Shown piece by piece: positions 33,452 to 42,999 of a DNA stretch of 64,000 bases (position 1 is the first letter of the stretch; each line of letters starts with the position of its first letter). The translations under genes were made by a program, and so were the position numbers. Below the pieces are notes generated by a model. The model saw only the letters and a list, made by a program, of their open reading frames with translations. It was not told the origin of the DNA and searched no databases. Source of the stretch: Bradyrhizobium diversitatis (GTDB taxonomy: Bacteria > Pseudomonadota > Alphaproteobacteria > Rhizobiales > Xanthobacteraceae). The stretch is taken from assembly GCF_016031635.1 (NCBI RefSeq), contig NZ_JACEGD010000019.1, positions 124,001 through 188,000 on the forward strand, read 5' to 3'.

Positions 33452-35517
33452 GCCGCCTCGCTGATATGCTGCTTCTCGACCTTCGACTGCGCCATTGCGA
33501 CGAGCTGCGCGACGTCGAGGATCAGAGCCGCCGTGCCGTCACCGAGAATCGTCGCGCCGGAGAAAATCGTGACGTCGGAGTGCAGCTTGGAGAGCGACTT
33601 GATCACGGTCTGGTGGTTGCCGATGATCTGGTCGGCGACGAGGCCGACGCGGGTCTCGCCTGTAGAGATGATGATCGTCTTCTGGTGCTTGTCGGGCGAA
33701 CCCGACGAAGACATGATCTCGCGCAGCCGCAAGAACGGGACGAGATTGCCGCGCACATTCAGGAAGTTGCGGCCGCGCGAACGTTCGTCCTCGGCCGTCA
33801 GCTCGACGCACTCCTCAACCGCCGGCAGCGGAATGATGTAGCGGCCTTCGCCGACGCGGATCAGGAGGCCCTCGATGATCGCGAGTGTGAGCGGCAGGCG
33901 CAGCGTCACGGTGGTGCCCTGGCCCGGCCTGGTCGACAAATCGATCGAGCCGCGCATGTTCTCGATGGTACGCTTGACGACGTCCATGCCGACGCCGCGG
34001 CCCGACAGCGCCGAGATGGTCTGGGCGGTCGAGAAGCCGGGATGGAACAGGAATTGGTGGATCTCGTGATCGGTCAGCACGGCGCCGGCCGCGATCAGCC
34101 CCTGCTCTTCCGCCTTCGCGCGGATACGCGCGGTGTTGAGACCGCCGCCATTGTCCTTCACGGTGACCAGCACCTGCGCGCCGGAATGCACGGCGGCGAG
34201 CTCGATGCGGCCCTGCTCGGTCTTGCCATTGGCAGCGCGCGTGGCGTTGTCTTCGATGCCGTGGTCGATGGCATTGCGGATGAGGTGCACCAGCGGATCG
34301 GCCAGGCACTCGATCATGGTCTTGTCGAGCTCGGTGTCCTCGCCCGAGGTGACGAATTCGACCGGCTTGGACAGATCGCGCGACAGATCGTGCACCAGCC
34401 GACGGAAGCGGCCGAACAAGGAGCCGATCGGCACCATGCGGGCGCCCATCGTGGTGTCGCGCAATGACGAGGCAAGGCGCTCGATCTCTTCGGCGATCAT
34501 CTTGATCGAGAGGTCGGAGCCGGAGGCGGCGAGCTGGGTCAGCCGCGCCTGGGCGATGACGAGCTCGCCGACGCGGTCCATCAACTCGTCGAGGCGTTCG
34601 GCCTGGACGCGGACGGTGGCGATGCCGCGCTCTTCGCGCTTGGCTTCGGGTTTCGGCTCCGGCCTCGATTTGGGCTCCGTCTTGACGACGGGCTGCTCGG
34701 CGACCGGCGCGGCGGGAAGCTCGACCGGGGGCGCAGGCATCTCGGCCATGGGTGCCGGCTCCTCGTCGAGGAGCTGAAAGAGCGGTGCAGGCGCGGGCGC
34801 TTCGACATGCTCGAGCGGCGAGAGGGTGAGCTTCAACTCGTCCTGGACGAACATGAAGACGTCGTCGATCGCGTCCTTGTCGCAGGCCGCGTGCAGCTTG
34901 ACGTCCCATTTCAGGTAGCAGTCTTCCGGCTCCATCTCGTCGAGGAACGGGATGCCGTCGGTGACAGGCACGACGAAGCATGGACCGAGCTTGCAGAGAT
35001 CCTCCAACAGGTCGAGCGGATTCGAGCCGTTGCGCAGGATGTGGGATTCGAACTCCAGATAGAGGTGCCAGCTGGCCTGCTTGCTTCCGCCAGGTGCCAG
35101 CGGCGGCGCCTCGGCGATCTCGACGACCGCAGCGGCGGGCTGGTCGAACGAAACGAAGCGCTTGAGGTCGTCGAGGATGGCTTCACCGATGACGTCGTCG
35201 GTCGACTGCGGATCCTCGATCAGCGCGCGGATGTAGTCCTTGGCGGCGAGCGCGACCGAGATCAGCTCCTGCGTCGGCTTGATCTCGCCCTTGCGGACGC
35301 GGTCGAATGCGGTCTCGAATTCGTGGGTGAAGGAGGCGACCTTGTCGAAGCCGAACATGGCGCCCGATCCCTTGATCGTATGCAGGGCGCGGAAGGCGGA
35401 ATCGACCAGTTCGCGGTCGTCGGGACGCTGACCGAGGTCGAGCAGGGCTCCTTCCAGAACCTCGAACAGCTCGCTGGCTTCCTGGCGGAAGATCTCGGTC
35501 GGATCCATCGCACTCAT
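33448..35517 (-). CDS. cheA: CheA, chemotaxis histidine kinase
   Basis: A 689-residue kinase. Domains in order: Hpt with phospho-acceptor His46 (ALHTIKGSGAMFGFD), a CheY/CheB-binding region with a Pro/Ala/Glu-rich linker (about 230-310), the dimerisation helices (ELMDRVGELVIAQARLTQL), the ATPase with N box HLIRNAIDHGIED and G boxes (GRGVGMDVV), and a C-terminal CheW-like domain. It phosphorylates CheY and CheB in response to receptors. The start ATG overlaps the cheY stop (ATGA). Confidence 0.97.
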   Translation of the reverse strand: MSAMDPTEIFRQEASELFEVLEGALLDLGQRPDDRELVDSAFRALHTIKGSGAMFGFDKVASFTHEFETAFDRVRKGEIKPTQELISVALAAKDYIRALIEDPQSTDDVIGEAILDDLKRFVSFDQPAAAVVEIAEAPPLAPGGSKQASWHLYLEFESHILRNGSNPLDLLEDLCKLGPCFVVPVTDGIPFLDEMEPEDCYLKWDVKLHAACDKDAIDDVFMFVQDELKLTLSPLEHVEAPAPAPLFQLLDEEPAPMAEMPAPPVELPAAPVAEQPVVKTEPKSRPEPKPEAKREERGIATVRVQAERLDELMDRVGELVIAQARLTQLAASGSDLSIKMIAEEIERLASSLRDTTMGARMVPIGSLFGRFRRLVHDLSRDLSKPVEFVTSGEDTELDKTMIECLADPLVHLIRNAIDHGIEDNATRAANGKTEQGRIELAAVHSGAQVLVTVKDNGGGLNTARIRAKAEEQGLIAAGAVLTDHEIHQFLFHPGFSTAQTISALSGRGVGMDVVKRTIENMRGSIDLSTRPGQGTTVTLRLPLTLAIIEGLLIRVGEGRYIIPLPAVEECVELTAEDERSRGRNFLNVRGNLVPFLRLREIMSSSGSPDKHQKTIIISTGETRVGLVADQIIGNHQTVIKSLSKLHSDVTIFSGATILGDGTAALILDVAQLVAMAQSKVEKQHISEAA

Positions 35518-35879
35518 GCGCGCACCAGCTTGGCGACCACGGCGAGCAACTGCTCAGGCTTGAAGGGCTTGGTGATCCAGCCGGTAGCGCCGGCGCTCTT
35601 GGCTTCCTGCTTCACCGTGTCGTTGGATTCGGTGGTCAGGAACACGATGGGCATGCCGACTGCGCTCGGCAGCTTGCGCAGTGCCCGGATCAGCTCCAGC
35701 CCGTTCATGACCGGCATGTTGAGATCGGTGATGACGAGATCGAGCTTGCCGGCTTGCGCCTTGGCGAGCCCCTGGGCGCCGTCGCCCGCCTCGATCACGT
35801 TGTGACCGGCCGGCTCGAGCACGACCTTGATCATCTGCCGGATGCTGGGGGAATCGTCGACGGTAAGAATCGTGGCCAT
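35514..35879 (-). CDS. cheY: CheY, single-domain response regulator
   Basis: A 121-residue receiver domain: acidic pocket VDDSPS, phospho-acceptor Asp52 (LVITDLNMPVMNG), a conserved Thr (FLTTES) and Lys in ITKPFKPEQL. It carries the chemotaxis signal to the flagellar motor or another output. It is sandwiched between the STAS gene and cheA with four-base overlaps on both sides, which points to co-translation. Confidence 0.97.
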   Translation of the reverse strand: MATILTVDDSPSIRQMIKVVLEPAGHNVIEAGDGAQGLAKAQAGKLDLVITDLNMPVMNGLELIRALRKLPSAVGMPIVFLTTESNDTVKQEAKSAGATGWITKPFKPEQLLAVVAKLVRA

Positions 35880-36202
35880 CAGGTGCCATCTTTCTTTTGC
35901 GGGAAGTGCTGATCGATCATCGCCTCGCTGGCGAAGCCGGCGCGGCGAAGAGTGTTGCGCAGAGACTGAGAGAATGATGTGAGCACCACCGGGCGGCCTT
36001 GGGCCTCGCCCGTCCTGGCGGTCGATAGCAGAAGCTGGATCGAGGTCACGTCGGCCTTGTCGACGCTGGAGCAGTCGATCTCGAGTCGCTCCTGGCGGCC
36101 GAACGCCTCGCGAATGAGCTCATACACGTTGCGAATGGCTGCGATGCTGCAGTCCGCGGGTAACCGCAACGACCACTTCGGCTCCGTCGGATTGAGCGCC
36201 AT
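35879..36202 (-). CDS. STAS-domain protein, first gene of the che operon
   Basis: A 107-residue protein with the STAS fold outline: WSLRLPADCSIAAIRNVYEL, then RLEIDCSSVDKADVTSIQLL with the Ser in the position phosphorylated in anti-sigma antagonists, and VVLTSFSQSLRNTLRRAG. It matches the STAS-domain genes that head che operons in alphaproteobacteria. The ATG at 36202 follows AAGGCGGGG; the stop overlaps the cheY start (ATGA). Its partner is unknown; an effect on CheA or a phosphatase function is inference. Confidence 0.85.
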   Translation of the reverse strand: MALNPTEPKWSLRLPADCSIAAIRNVYELIREAFGRQERLEIDCSSVDKADVTSIQLLLSTARTGEAQGRPVVLTSFSQSLRNTLRRAGFASEAMIDQHFPQKKDGT

Positions 36203-36452
36203 CGCTGCCCCGCCTTTGCTAAAATTCCGACACTCGTTTGACGCGAATCGAGTGAGCAAACCCCTAACACGGGCATCCGTACAACTACGGGTGACACTCG
36301 TTCGGAATTCGCGCAACTGTACGCAGGCGTGCACAACCTGCTGAGATGTCATCGAGACGTGCGCATCCGTGCGGCCGTTTGCTTCGCGTTAAATTCGCCT
36401 GGGCTATGGCTGGGGTTCGTGTCTTTGCCAGCGAAGAGAGCCCCGGCCACCG

Positions 36453-37532
36453 ATGCTGACCCAAGCGCTCGTGGTTGATGACAGCCGCTCCGTCCTCAAC
36501 TTTCTGAAACGTCACATCGAGGCTGAAGGTCTGGTCGAGGCCACCACCTTCCTCGATCCCGTGGAGGCGCTGGCCTGCGCGCAGGAGCGCCCCTTCGATC
36601 TGGTGCTGGTCGACTACGAAATGCCGCATATGGACGGCATCGGCTTCATCCGCGCCTTTCGCAGGCTTCCCGGCTGCACCGACATCCCGATCGCGATGAT
36701 CACCTCGCGTCAGACCGATGACGTCAAGATGGAAGCGCTGCAGGCCGGTGCAACCGATTTTTTACCCAAGCAGCCACAAAGCCTCGAGATGACGGTGCGC
36801 CTTCGGAATTTGGTTCAGCTTGGTGCAGCCGTGCGCAAGCTCAACGACCGCGCCGCACATCTGGCCAGTGACGTCGCAGCAGCAACGCGAAAGCTCGGCG
36901 AGCGCGAGGAGGAGATCATCCTGCGACTCGCGCTCGCGGTCGAATACCGCGACAACGACACCGGCGAGCACACGCTGCGGGTCGCCAGGTACAGCCGTAT
37001 CATCGCCCACCAGCTCGGCCTGCCGGCCCGGCTGTGCCGCGACATCTATCTGGCCGCTCCCCTGCACGATGTCGGCAAGGTCGCCATTCCCGACAATATT
37101 CTGCTCAAGCCGGGCAAGCTCACCGACGACGAGATGGCGGTGATCCGGACGCATGCGACGATCGGCGAGCGGATCCTGGCCGATTCCAGCTGCGAGCTGA
37201 TCCAGCTCGGCGCGCAAATTGCCGCAGGCCATCACGAGCGTTGGGACGGCGCGGGCTATCCGAACGGCCTCAAGGCGGATGAAATCCCGGTCGCCGCGCG
37301 CGTGGTTGCGGTTGCCGATGTCTTCGATGCCCTGACGACGCGGCGGCCGTATAAGGAGCCGATGCCGCTCGAGGCGGCGCGCAATTACCTGGCTGAGAAC
37401 GCGGGGCGGCAGTTCGATCCAGCCTGCGTTGAGGCCTTCCTGTCGCGCTGGGACGAGGTGGTCGAGATCGCCGCCGGCCAGCGGACGACTCCTTTTCAGT
37501 GGACCGAGGCCCCTCTCGCTCCGTCGCAGTGA
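36453..37532 (+). CDS. Response regulator with HD-GYP c-di-GMP phosphodiesterase domain
   Basis: A 359-residue protein. The receiver domain (about 1-120) has VVDDSRS and Asp50-region LVLVDYEMPHMDG. A short coiled linker leads to an HD-GYP domain (about 150-340) with LHDVGKVAIPDNILLKPGKL, HHERWDGAGYPNGLK and the metal-binding histidines intact. It should hydrolyse c-di-GMP to GMP under control of a histidine kinase. It diverges from the che operon by 250 bases, which suggests that chemotaxis and c-di-GMP signalling are linked, and CheA may be its kinase (inference). Confidence 0.93.
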   Translation: MLTQALVVDDSRSVLNFLKRHIEAEGLVEATTFLDPVEALACAQERPFDLVLVDYEMPHMDGIGFIRAFRRLPGCTDIPIAMITSRQTDDVKMEALQAGATDFLPKQPQSLEMTVRLRNLVQLGAAVRKLNDRAAHLASDVAAATRKLGEREEEIILRLALAVEYRDNDTGEHTLRVARYSRIIAHQLGLPARLCRDIYLAAPLHDVGKVAIPDNILLKPGKLTDDEMAVIRTHATIGERILADSSCELIQLGAQIAAGHHERWDGAGYPNGLKADEIPVAARVVAVADVFDALTTRRPYKEPMPLEAARNYLAENAGRQFDPACVEAFLSRWDEVVEIAAGQRTTPFQWTEAPLAPSQ

Positions 37533-37777
37533 GTGCGGCGGAGAGCGGTTCGACCGAGGGCCGTTCGGCCGGGGCCGCCCCGACCGCGTGACCTGATCAG
37601 CCGGCCAACAGCCTGTCGCGGCTCCATTTTTTCTCTAGTCGCCGGTTTGAACCTGTTCCTGCTAGAGTGGCACCAACAACTAAGAGTGATTTTGGTCACA
37701 CTTGCTTGGGGCACCCTGCTGTAGGCATCGAACCGGGACGGGCCGATAGAGCATCGTCGAATTGGATGAGACTTCCC

Positions 37778-38446
37778 ATGAAAAGCCTGATCGGCGCCTT
37801 CGTCGGCGCGTTCTGCCTTGCGGCCCCCGCTTTGGCACAGACTCCTGCCGCGATCGTCGAGGACGTTCAAGGCAAGGTCGACGGCATCGCGTTCATGGAC
37901 TATGTGGCGCCGGGCAAGATCATCAAGCTCGGACCGAAGGCCAGCATCACGCTCAGCTACCTCAAATCGTGTGAGCGCGAGACGATCAGCGAGGGCGTCG
38001 TTCTGGTCGGCACCGAGCAGAGCATCGTACAGCTGGGCGAGGTCAAGCGGGAGAAGGTGCCCTGCGATACCAATGCGGCAAAACTGTCGGAGCGCCAGGC
38101 GAACCAGAGTGCCGCAACGTCCTTCCGCAGCGTGGGGCCGGACGCCAAGAGCACCCCGTCCAAGCTGCCGACGCTCTACGGTGTCGCACCACTGGTGCAG
38201 GCGAGGAGCGGGAGCACTCTGGTGATCGAACGCACCGACGGCAAGGAGCCCACGATCACCGTGCCGCTCAGGAACGAAACCATGGTCGGCGGCAAGTTCT
38301 ATGACTTCGCCAAGGCCGGGAAATCGTTGACCCCGGGCGGCAGCTATCTCGCCATTCTCGGCGCCAAGCGCTACGCCTTCCAGATCGACGCCAGCGCCAC
38401 GTCATCGCCGACGCCGATCATCGGCCGCCTGCTGCGGCTCGAATAG
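37778..38446 (+). CDS. Secreted FecR-like protein, partner of the CHASE2 cyclase
   Basis: A 222-residue exported protein. The signal peptide (MKSLIGAFVGAFCLAAPALA) is clear. The next 80 residues (VEDVQGKVDGIAFMDYVAPG, then KIIKLGPKASITLSYLKSC) resemble a FecR/SH3-like domain with a pair of cysteines (Cys near 66 and 101). The C-terminal domain has SGSTLVIERTDG and AILGAKRYAFQIDA. It ends 19 bases ahead of the CHASE2-cyclase, and such FecR-CHASE2 pairs occur widely. It may present a periplasmic signal to the CHASE2 domain. Confidence 0.7.
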   Translation: MKSLIGAFVGAFCLAAPALAQTPAAIVEDVQGKVDGIAFMDYVAPGKIIKLGPKASITLSYLKSCERETISEGVVLVGTEQSIVQLGEVKREKVPCDTNAAKLSERQANQSAATSFRSVGPDAKSTPSKLPTLYGVAPLVQARSGSTLVIERTDGKEPTITVPLRNETMVGGKFYDFAKAGKSLTPGGSYLAILGAKRYAFQIDASATSSPTPIIGRLLRLE

Positions 38447-38465
38447 GCGGCTCCGCGAAGGCGCG

Positions 38466-40616
38466 ATGCGGCGGATCGGCAGGCGGGACATCGTTGCGAC
38501 GATCCTGATTGCGCTCCTTGCGGGCGCGGTCTTCACGTCACCGCCGCTTCAGGCGCTGCAAGGTCTCTCCCTCGACATCCTCACGGCGCTGCGCGGCAAG
38601 ATCATTGGCGATCGCCGTGATCCCGCCACCTCGCCCGTCGTCGTGGTGGCGATCGACGGAGAGACCTACGACACACCGCCCTTCAAGGGATCGCCGACCC
38701 AGACCTGGACGCGCGAGATCGGCCGGGTGCTCGGGAGCATCGCCGAGGGCGGGGCCAAGGTGATCGGCTTCGACGTCATCTTTCCGAGCTCGATCGAGCA
38801 ATCCGAGATTTCCTTTGGCGACGCGCCGCTCGGCACGCGCATGAAGGGCTTTGACCGGGACTACCTGATAGCCCTGCGGCAGATCTCCGACACCGGCAAG
38901 CTGGTGCTCGGCGAAATCCTGAGCAACGACCACCCGGAGAGGCCCTACCGCGCGCAACAGCTGGCAGTGAAGAACAACATCCGCGCTCTCAACGTCCATA
39001 CCGACCCCGACGACGTGATCCGGCGGATGCCGCTGAGTTTCTCCGTCGATGGCAAGCCGGTGCCCACGATGGCCGTCGAACTCGCCGCGCGGGCACTCGG
39101 CGCCAAACCCGAGATCGGCCCATCCGGCGCGATGGAGTTGTCCAGCTATGCGATTCCCAGCGCGGTGCCCAACACGCTGACGCTCAACTTTCGCGGCCTG
39201 GGCCGCGACGTCCCGACCTATTCTTTCGCCGACCTGCGCGCCTGCGCCGAGAAGGGCGACCGCGATTTCTTCCGCCGCGCTTTCGACGGCAAGGTGGTAT
39301 TGCTCGGCACCATCCTCAATTTCGAGGACCGCAAGCTGACCTCGATGCGATTGTCCGGTGGTTATGACGGCTCGCCCGCGCCACGATGCGCCCTGCCCGC
39401 CCGCGCCGGCACCGCGCAGCAGGCCCGTAGCGACATCGCGGGTGTGTTCGTGCATGCCGCTGCGGTCCGAAATCTGATCGAGCAAGACGCGGTGACCGAG
39501 CCCGGCTTTGCCGCGCGGACCGCTCTCACGATTGCGCTCGCGGCGATCATCGCCTGCGTGGCCTGCATGCTTGCACCGGTCGGCGCGGTGACCGCCTGGC
39601 TCGCCGTCATCGCCATTTACGCGGCCTTCGCCGTCGGTGCGTTCGCGCATGCGCTGGCGCTGCCTCTTGTCGAACCGGCCCTGGCAAGCCTCGCCGCGCT
39701 GGCGATGATGATCGGCTACCGGTTCGTGCTGGCCGATCGCGACGAGCGCTTCCTCCGCAAGAGCTTTGCCTATTATCTCGCGCCCGAGGTCATCGATAAC
39801 ATGATGGCGTCCGGCAAGATGCCGGCGCTCGGCGGCGAGATGCGCAACGTCACGATGTTCTTCTCCGATCTCAGCGGCTTCTCCTCGATCGCGGAGACCA
39901 TCACGCCGGTCGAGCTGGTCACGCTGATGAACGAATATCTCTCCGCCATGACCGACATCATCGAAAGCCATGGCGGCTACGTCGACAAATATATCGGCGA
40001 TTCCATCGTCGCCATGTTCGGCGCGCCGGCCGACGATCCCGCGCACGCGCGCAACGCGGTTCGTGCCGCGCTGAAGTGCCACGAGAAGCTGGCGGAGCTC
40101 AATGCCTACAATCCCGCCTTCGCCGGTCATGGCCTGTCGCATCGCATCGGACTCAACAGCGGCGAAGCCGTGGTCGGCAATATCGGCTCGCGGCGCCGCT
40201 TCAATTACACGGTGATGAGCGACACCGTGAACGTCGCCTCGCGGCTCGAGGGCGCCAACAAATATTACGGCACCGCGATCATGGCATCGGAAACCACGAT
40301 GGCGCAGACCGGCGATACCTTCGCCTGGCGCGAGCTCGATGCGATCAGGGTCCAGGGGCGCGGCGAGGCGATCAGGGTGTTCGAGCCGCTGGCGGAGAAG
40401 GACGCAGAGAGCGACCGGCAGGCGAAGCTGGCTGCTGCCTATGCAGAAGGGCTCGCCTGCTGGCGCGCGCGGGACTTTGCGAAGGCGGCTGACGTTTTTC
40501 GGCAGATGGCAGAAGCCGATCCGGCCTCAGCGCTGTTCGCCAGGCGCGCGAATGCGCTTGCGGCAAATCCACCGCCGCCGGACTGGACACCGGTCAATGT
40601 TCTGGAAGGGAAGTGA
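38466..40616 (+). CDS. CHASE2-domain transmembrane adenylate/guanylate cyclase
   Basis: A 716-residue sensor. It has an N-terminal membrane anchor (about 10-28), a periplasmic CHASE2 domain (VVVVAIDGETYD, GAKVIGFDVIFPSS), three membrane segments (about 355-425) and a class III cyclase domain with metal ligands Asp in MFFSDLSGFSS and YIGDSIVAMFGAP, and the NxxxR motif in VNVASRLEG. A helical C-terminal region with a TPR-like repeat follows (CWRARDFAKAADVFRQMAEA). It makes cAMP or cGMP in response to an envelope signal. It is co-directional with the FecR-like gene. Confidence 0.93.
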   Translation: MRRIGRRDIVATILIALLAGAVFTSPPLQALQGLSLDILTALRGKIIGDRRDPATSPVVVVAIDGETYDTPPFKGSPTQTWTREIGRVLGSIAEGGAKVIGFDVIFPSSIEQSEISFGDAPLGTRMKGFDRDYLIALRQISDTGKLVLGEILSNDHPERPYRAQQLAVKNNIRALNVHTDPDDVIRRMPLSFSVDGKPVPTMAVELAARALGAKPEIGPSGAMELSSYAIPSAVPNTLTLNFRGLGRDVPTYSFADLRACAEKGDRDFFRRAFDGKVVLLGTILNFEDRKLTSMRLSGGYDGSPAPRCALPARAGTAQQARSDIAGVFVHAAAVRNLIEQDAVTEPGFAARTALTIALAAIIACVACMLAPVGAVTAWLAVIAIYAAFAVGAFAHALALPLVEPALASLAALAMMIGYRFVLADRDERFLRKSFAYYLAPEVIDNMMASGKMPALGGEMRNVTMFFSDLSGFSSIAETITPVELVTLMNEYLSAMTDIIESHGGYVDKYIGDSIVAMFGAPADDPAHARNAVRAALKCHEKLAELNAYNPAFAGHGLSHRIGLNSGEAVVGNIGSRRRFNYTVMSDTVNVASRLEGANKYYGTAIMASETTMAQTGDTFAWRELDAIRVQGRGEAIRVFEPLAEKDAESDRQAKLAAAYAEGLACWRARDFAKAADVFRQMAEADPASALFARRANALAANPPPPDWTPVNVLEGK

Positions 40617-40640
40617 CGTAGCGAGCCTACGGCGCCGACT

Positions 40641-40776
40641 TCCTCTCTCCCCCTGTGGGAGACGGTGGCTCGCCGCGATAGCGGCGAGACGGGTGAGGGG
40701 TATCTACCCTCACGAAGAGCATTGCGAGCGGAGAGAACCCCTCATCCGCGCCACCTTCTCCCACAAGGGGAGAAGG
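40641..40776. repeat. Intergenic inverted repeat, dispersed type
   Basis: The ends are related: CCTCTCTCCCCCTGTGGGAGA on the left and TTCTCCCACAAGGGGAGAAGG on the right, with GGGTGAGGG and CCCTCA segments inside. Sequences of this kind occur repeatedly between genes in Bradyrhizobium as far as I recall. It lies between the cyclase and pobA, which are convergent, so it may also act as a bidirectional terminator. Confidence 0.7.
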
Positions 40777-40800
40777 AAAGAACCGCGGCTATGCGACGCG

Positions 40801-41973
40801 CTAAAACGGCAGCCCCACGTAGTTCTCCGCGAGCAGGCGCTGCGCCGTCTCGGACGTGAGCAGATAGTCCAGCTCCGTCTGCTGAAGCCGGTCCTCGTAT
40901 TCGAGCCGGTCGGGGAAGCGGTGCAGCAGCATCGTCATCCACCAGGAGAAGCGTTGTGCTTTCCAGATCCGCGCGAGCGCCTTGGCGGAATAGCCTTTGA
41001 GACCGGAATCGTCGCCGCTCTGATAATGCGCGAGCAGGGCGTGGTAGAGATAGTAGATGTCGGAAGCGGCGCTGTTCAGTCCGCGTGCGCCGGTCGGCGG
41101 CACGATGTGGGCCGCATCGCCGGCGAGGAACAGCCGGCCATAGCTCATCGGCTCGGCGACGAAGCTGCGCAACGGCGCGATGCTCTTCTCGATCGAGGGC
41201 CCCGTGATCAGACAGCCGGCGACCTGCTCCGGCAGGCGGCGCTTCAGCTCGGCCCAGAACGCATCGTCGCTCCAGTCCTCCACCTTGTCGGCGAGCGGCA
41301 CCTGGATGTAGTAGCGGCTCAGCACCTGCGAGCGCAGCGAGCAGAGCGCGAAGCCGCGATCGTGCTTCACATAGATCAGCTCCGGCGACACCGGCTTGGT
41401 GCGCGACAGCACCCCGAGCCAGCCGAACGGATAGACCTTCTCATATTCGCGCAGCACGTCCTTCGGGATCGACCTGCGGCTGACGCCGTGGAAACCGTCG
41501 GCGCCGACGATGTAGTCGCAATCGATGCGGATCGTTTCACCGTTCGAGCGATAGGTCACGTAGGGCCGGTCCGACGTCAGATCATGTGGCGTCACGTCCT
41601 CGGCATTGTGCACGACCTTGCCGCCAAGCTGGTCGCGCGCCTCGTAGAGGTCGCGCGTCAGCTCGGTCTGGCCGTAGACCAGCACCGAATTGCCGCCGGA
41701 ATGCTTGTGCAGGTCGATCTTGGAGAGCACGCCGTCATGGGCGATCTCGAACCCGCGGTGGATCTCGCCCTCGCGGTCCATCCGCTCGCCGCACTGCGCC
41801 TCGCGCATCAGCTTGGCAAAGCCGTGCTCGAGCACGCCGGCACGGATGCGGGCGAGCACGTGATCGCGGCTGTATTTCTCCAGCACGATGGTGTCGATGC
41901 CCTTCAGGTGCAGAAGCTGGGACAGCAACAACCCGGACGGCCCACCGCCGATGATACAGACCTGAACTTTCAT
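40801..41973 (-). CDS. pobA: PobA, 4-hydroxybenzoate 3-monooxygenase
   Basis: A 390-residue flavoprotein monooxygenase, close to the family's usual 394. FAD-binding motifs are VCIIGGGPSG at the N-terminus, DYIVGADGFHG in the middle and LFLAGDAAHIVPPTGA. It hydroxylates 4-hydroxybenzoate to protocatechuate with NADPH and O2, feeding the pcaHG-encoded dioxygenase at 43889-45307. The ATG at 41973 has GGGAGGA eight bases upstream. An AraC-family gene starts divergently 87 bases away. Confidence 0.95.
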   Translation of the reverse strand: MKVQVCIIGGGPSGLLLSQLLHLKGIDTIVLEKYSRDHVLARIRAGVLEHGFAKLMREAQCGERMDREGEIHRGFEIAHDGVLSKIDLHKHSGGNSVLVYGQTELTRDLYEARDQLGGKVVHNAEDVTPHDLTSDRPYVTYRSNGETIRIDCDYIVGADGFHGVSRRSIPKDVLREYEKVYPFGWLGVLSRTKPVSPELIYVKHDRGFALCSLRSQVLSRYYIQVPLADKVEDWSDDAFWAELKRRLPEQVAGCLITGPSIEKSIAPLRSFVAEPMSYGRLFLAGDAAHIVPPTGARGLNSAASDIYYLYHALLAHYQSGDDSGLKGYSAKALARIWKAQRFSWWMTMLLHRFPDRLEYEDRLQQTELDYLLTSETAQRLLAENYVGLPF

Positions 41974-42005
41974 TTTTGCATCCTCCCGTCGGCACTTTTT
42001 TGCAG

Positions 42006-42025
42006 ATCGGTCGCTGCAAACCGAT
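42006..42025. promoter_or_regulatory. Inverted repeat between pobA and its divergent regulator
   Basis: ATCGGT-N8-ACCGAT, flanked by TGCAG/TGCAA, lies between the divergent pobA and AraC-type genes. It is a reasonable candidate operator for the regulator at 42060-42929. Confidence 0.4.
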
Positions 42026-42059
42026 GGAGGGTTTTGCCTTTGTCTTGTACTATTCGAAC

Positions 42060-42929
42060 ATGAGAAGCGCAGCCCCCGCCCCGGCGATCCGGGTCTACAA
42101 TCTGTTCGGCGAATCCGGCGATCTGCCCGACGTCGTGCATTGCGAGACGATCGCGTCCCGCTCGGTGCTGCACGACTGGACGCTGGCCGTGCACCGTCAT
42201 GCCCGGCTGCACCAGGTCCTGCTGATCGAGCGCGGCGGCGGCGAGGCGACACTCGACGGGCGCGCGGTGCCCTTGAGGCCGATGCAGATCGTCAACGTGC
42301 CGGTCGGCCACGTCCACGGGTTCCGCTTCGTGCCCGATACGCAAGGCTGGGTGTTGACCATCGCCGCCGAGATTCTCGATGAAGCGCTGCTCGCCGCCGA
42401 GGGGGTGCGCGGGGCGCTGTCGCGGTCGGCCGTGGTGCGCGGCACGCCGCAGATCCGCGCGACGATGAAGCAGATCTTCGCCGAGCACGCCGCCCGCGAG
42501 TTCGGCCGCGCCCACGTGCTCCGCGCCTTGTCGTCGGCCATGATCGGGCTCGTGGCCCGCGCGCTCGCGGGCGAGAGCGGCGGCAATGGCACTGCCGAAT
42601 CCGGCCTATTCCGCCGCTTCGAGGCGCTGCTCGAACAGCACCATCTGGAACGCTGGAGCGTTGCGGACTACGCTGGCGCGCTGTCGATCACGCCGACCCA
42701 TCTCAACCGGATCACGCGGGCGGCGACCGGCGACACCGCCTCGCATCTGATCCTCAACCGGCTGATCCGCGAGGCGCGGCGCAACCTCGTCTACACCAAC
42801 CTGCCGGTCTCGACGATCGCCTACGCGCTCGGCTTCGAGGACCCCGCCTATTTCAGCCGCGTCTATGCTGCCGCCACGGGATTGTCGCCGCGCGCGTTTC
42901 GTGCGCAGCTGCATGACGGCGAAGCCTGA
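42060..42929 (+). CDS. AraC-family transcription regulator, divergent from pobA
   Basis: A 289-residue regulator. The N-terminal part has a cupin-type effector domain (HRHARLHQVLLIERGGGEAT, QIVNVPVGHVHGFRF); the C-terminal 95 residues hold two helix-turn-helix motifs (YAGALSITPTHLNRI and STIAYALGFEDPAYFSRVY), as in AraC proteins. The genomic position fits a PobR-type activator that responds to 4-hydroxybenzoate. The start at ATG 42060 places the cupin correctly; the longer frame to 41976 is rejected. Confidence 0.88.
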   Translation: MRSAAPAPAIRVYNLFGESGDLPDVVHCETIASRSVLHDWTLAVHRHARLHQVLLIERGGGEATLDGRAVPLRPMQIVNVPVGHVHGFRFVPDTQGWVLTIAAEILDEALLAAEGVRGALSRSAVVRGTPQIRATMKQIFAEHAAREFGRAHVLRALSSAMIGLVARALAGESGGNGTAESGLFRRFEALLEQHHLERWSVADYAGALSITPTHLNRITRAATGDTASHLILNRLIREARRNLVYTNLPVSTIAYALGFEDPAYFSRVYAAATGLSPRAFRAQLHDGEA

Positions 42930-42999
42930 ACCACCGGACGAAAAACCACGCGCGCTGATGGTCGGAGGCCACGCCGCAGTCGCGTTGGTTGCCGGCGCG

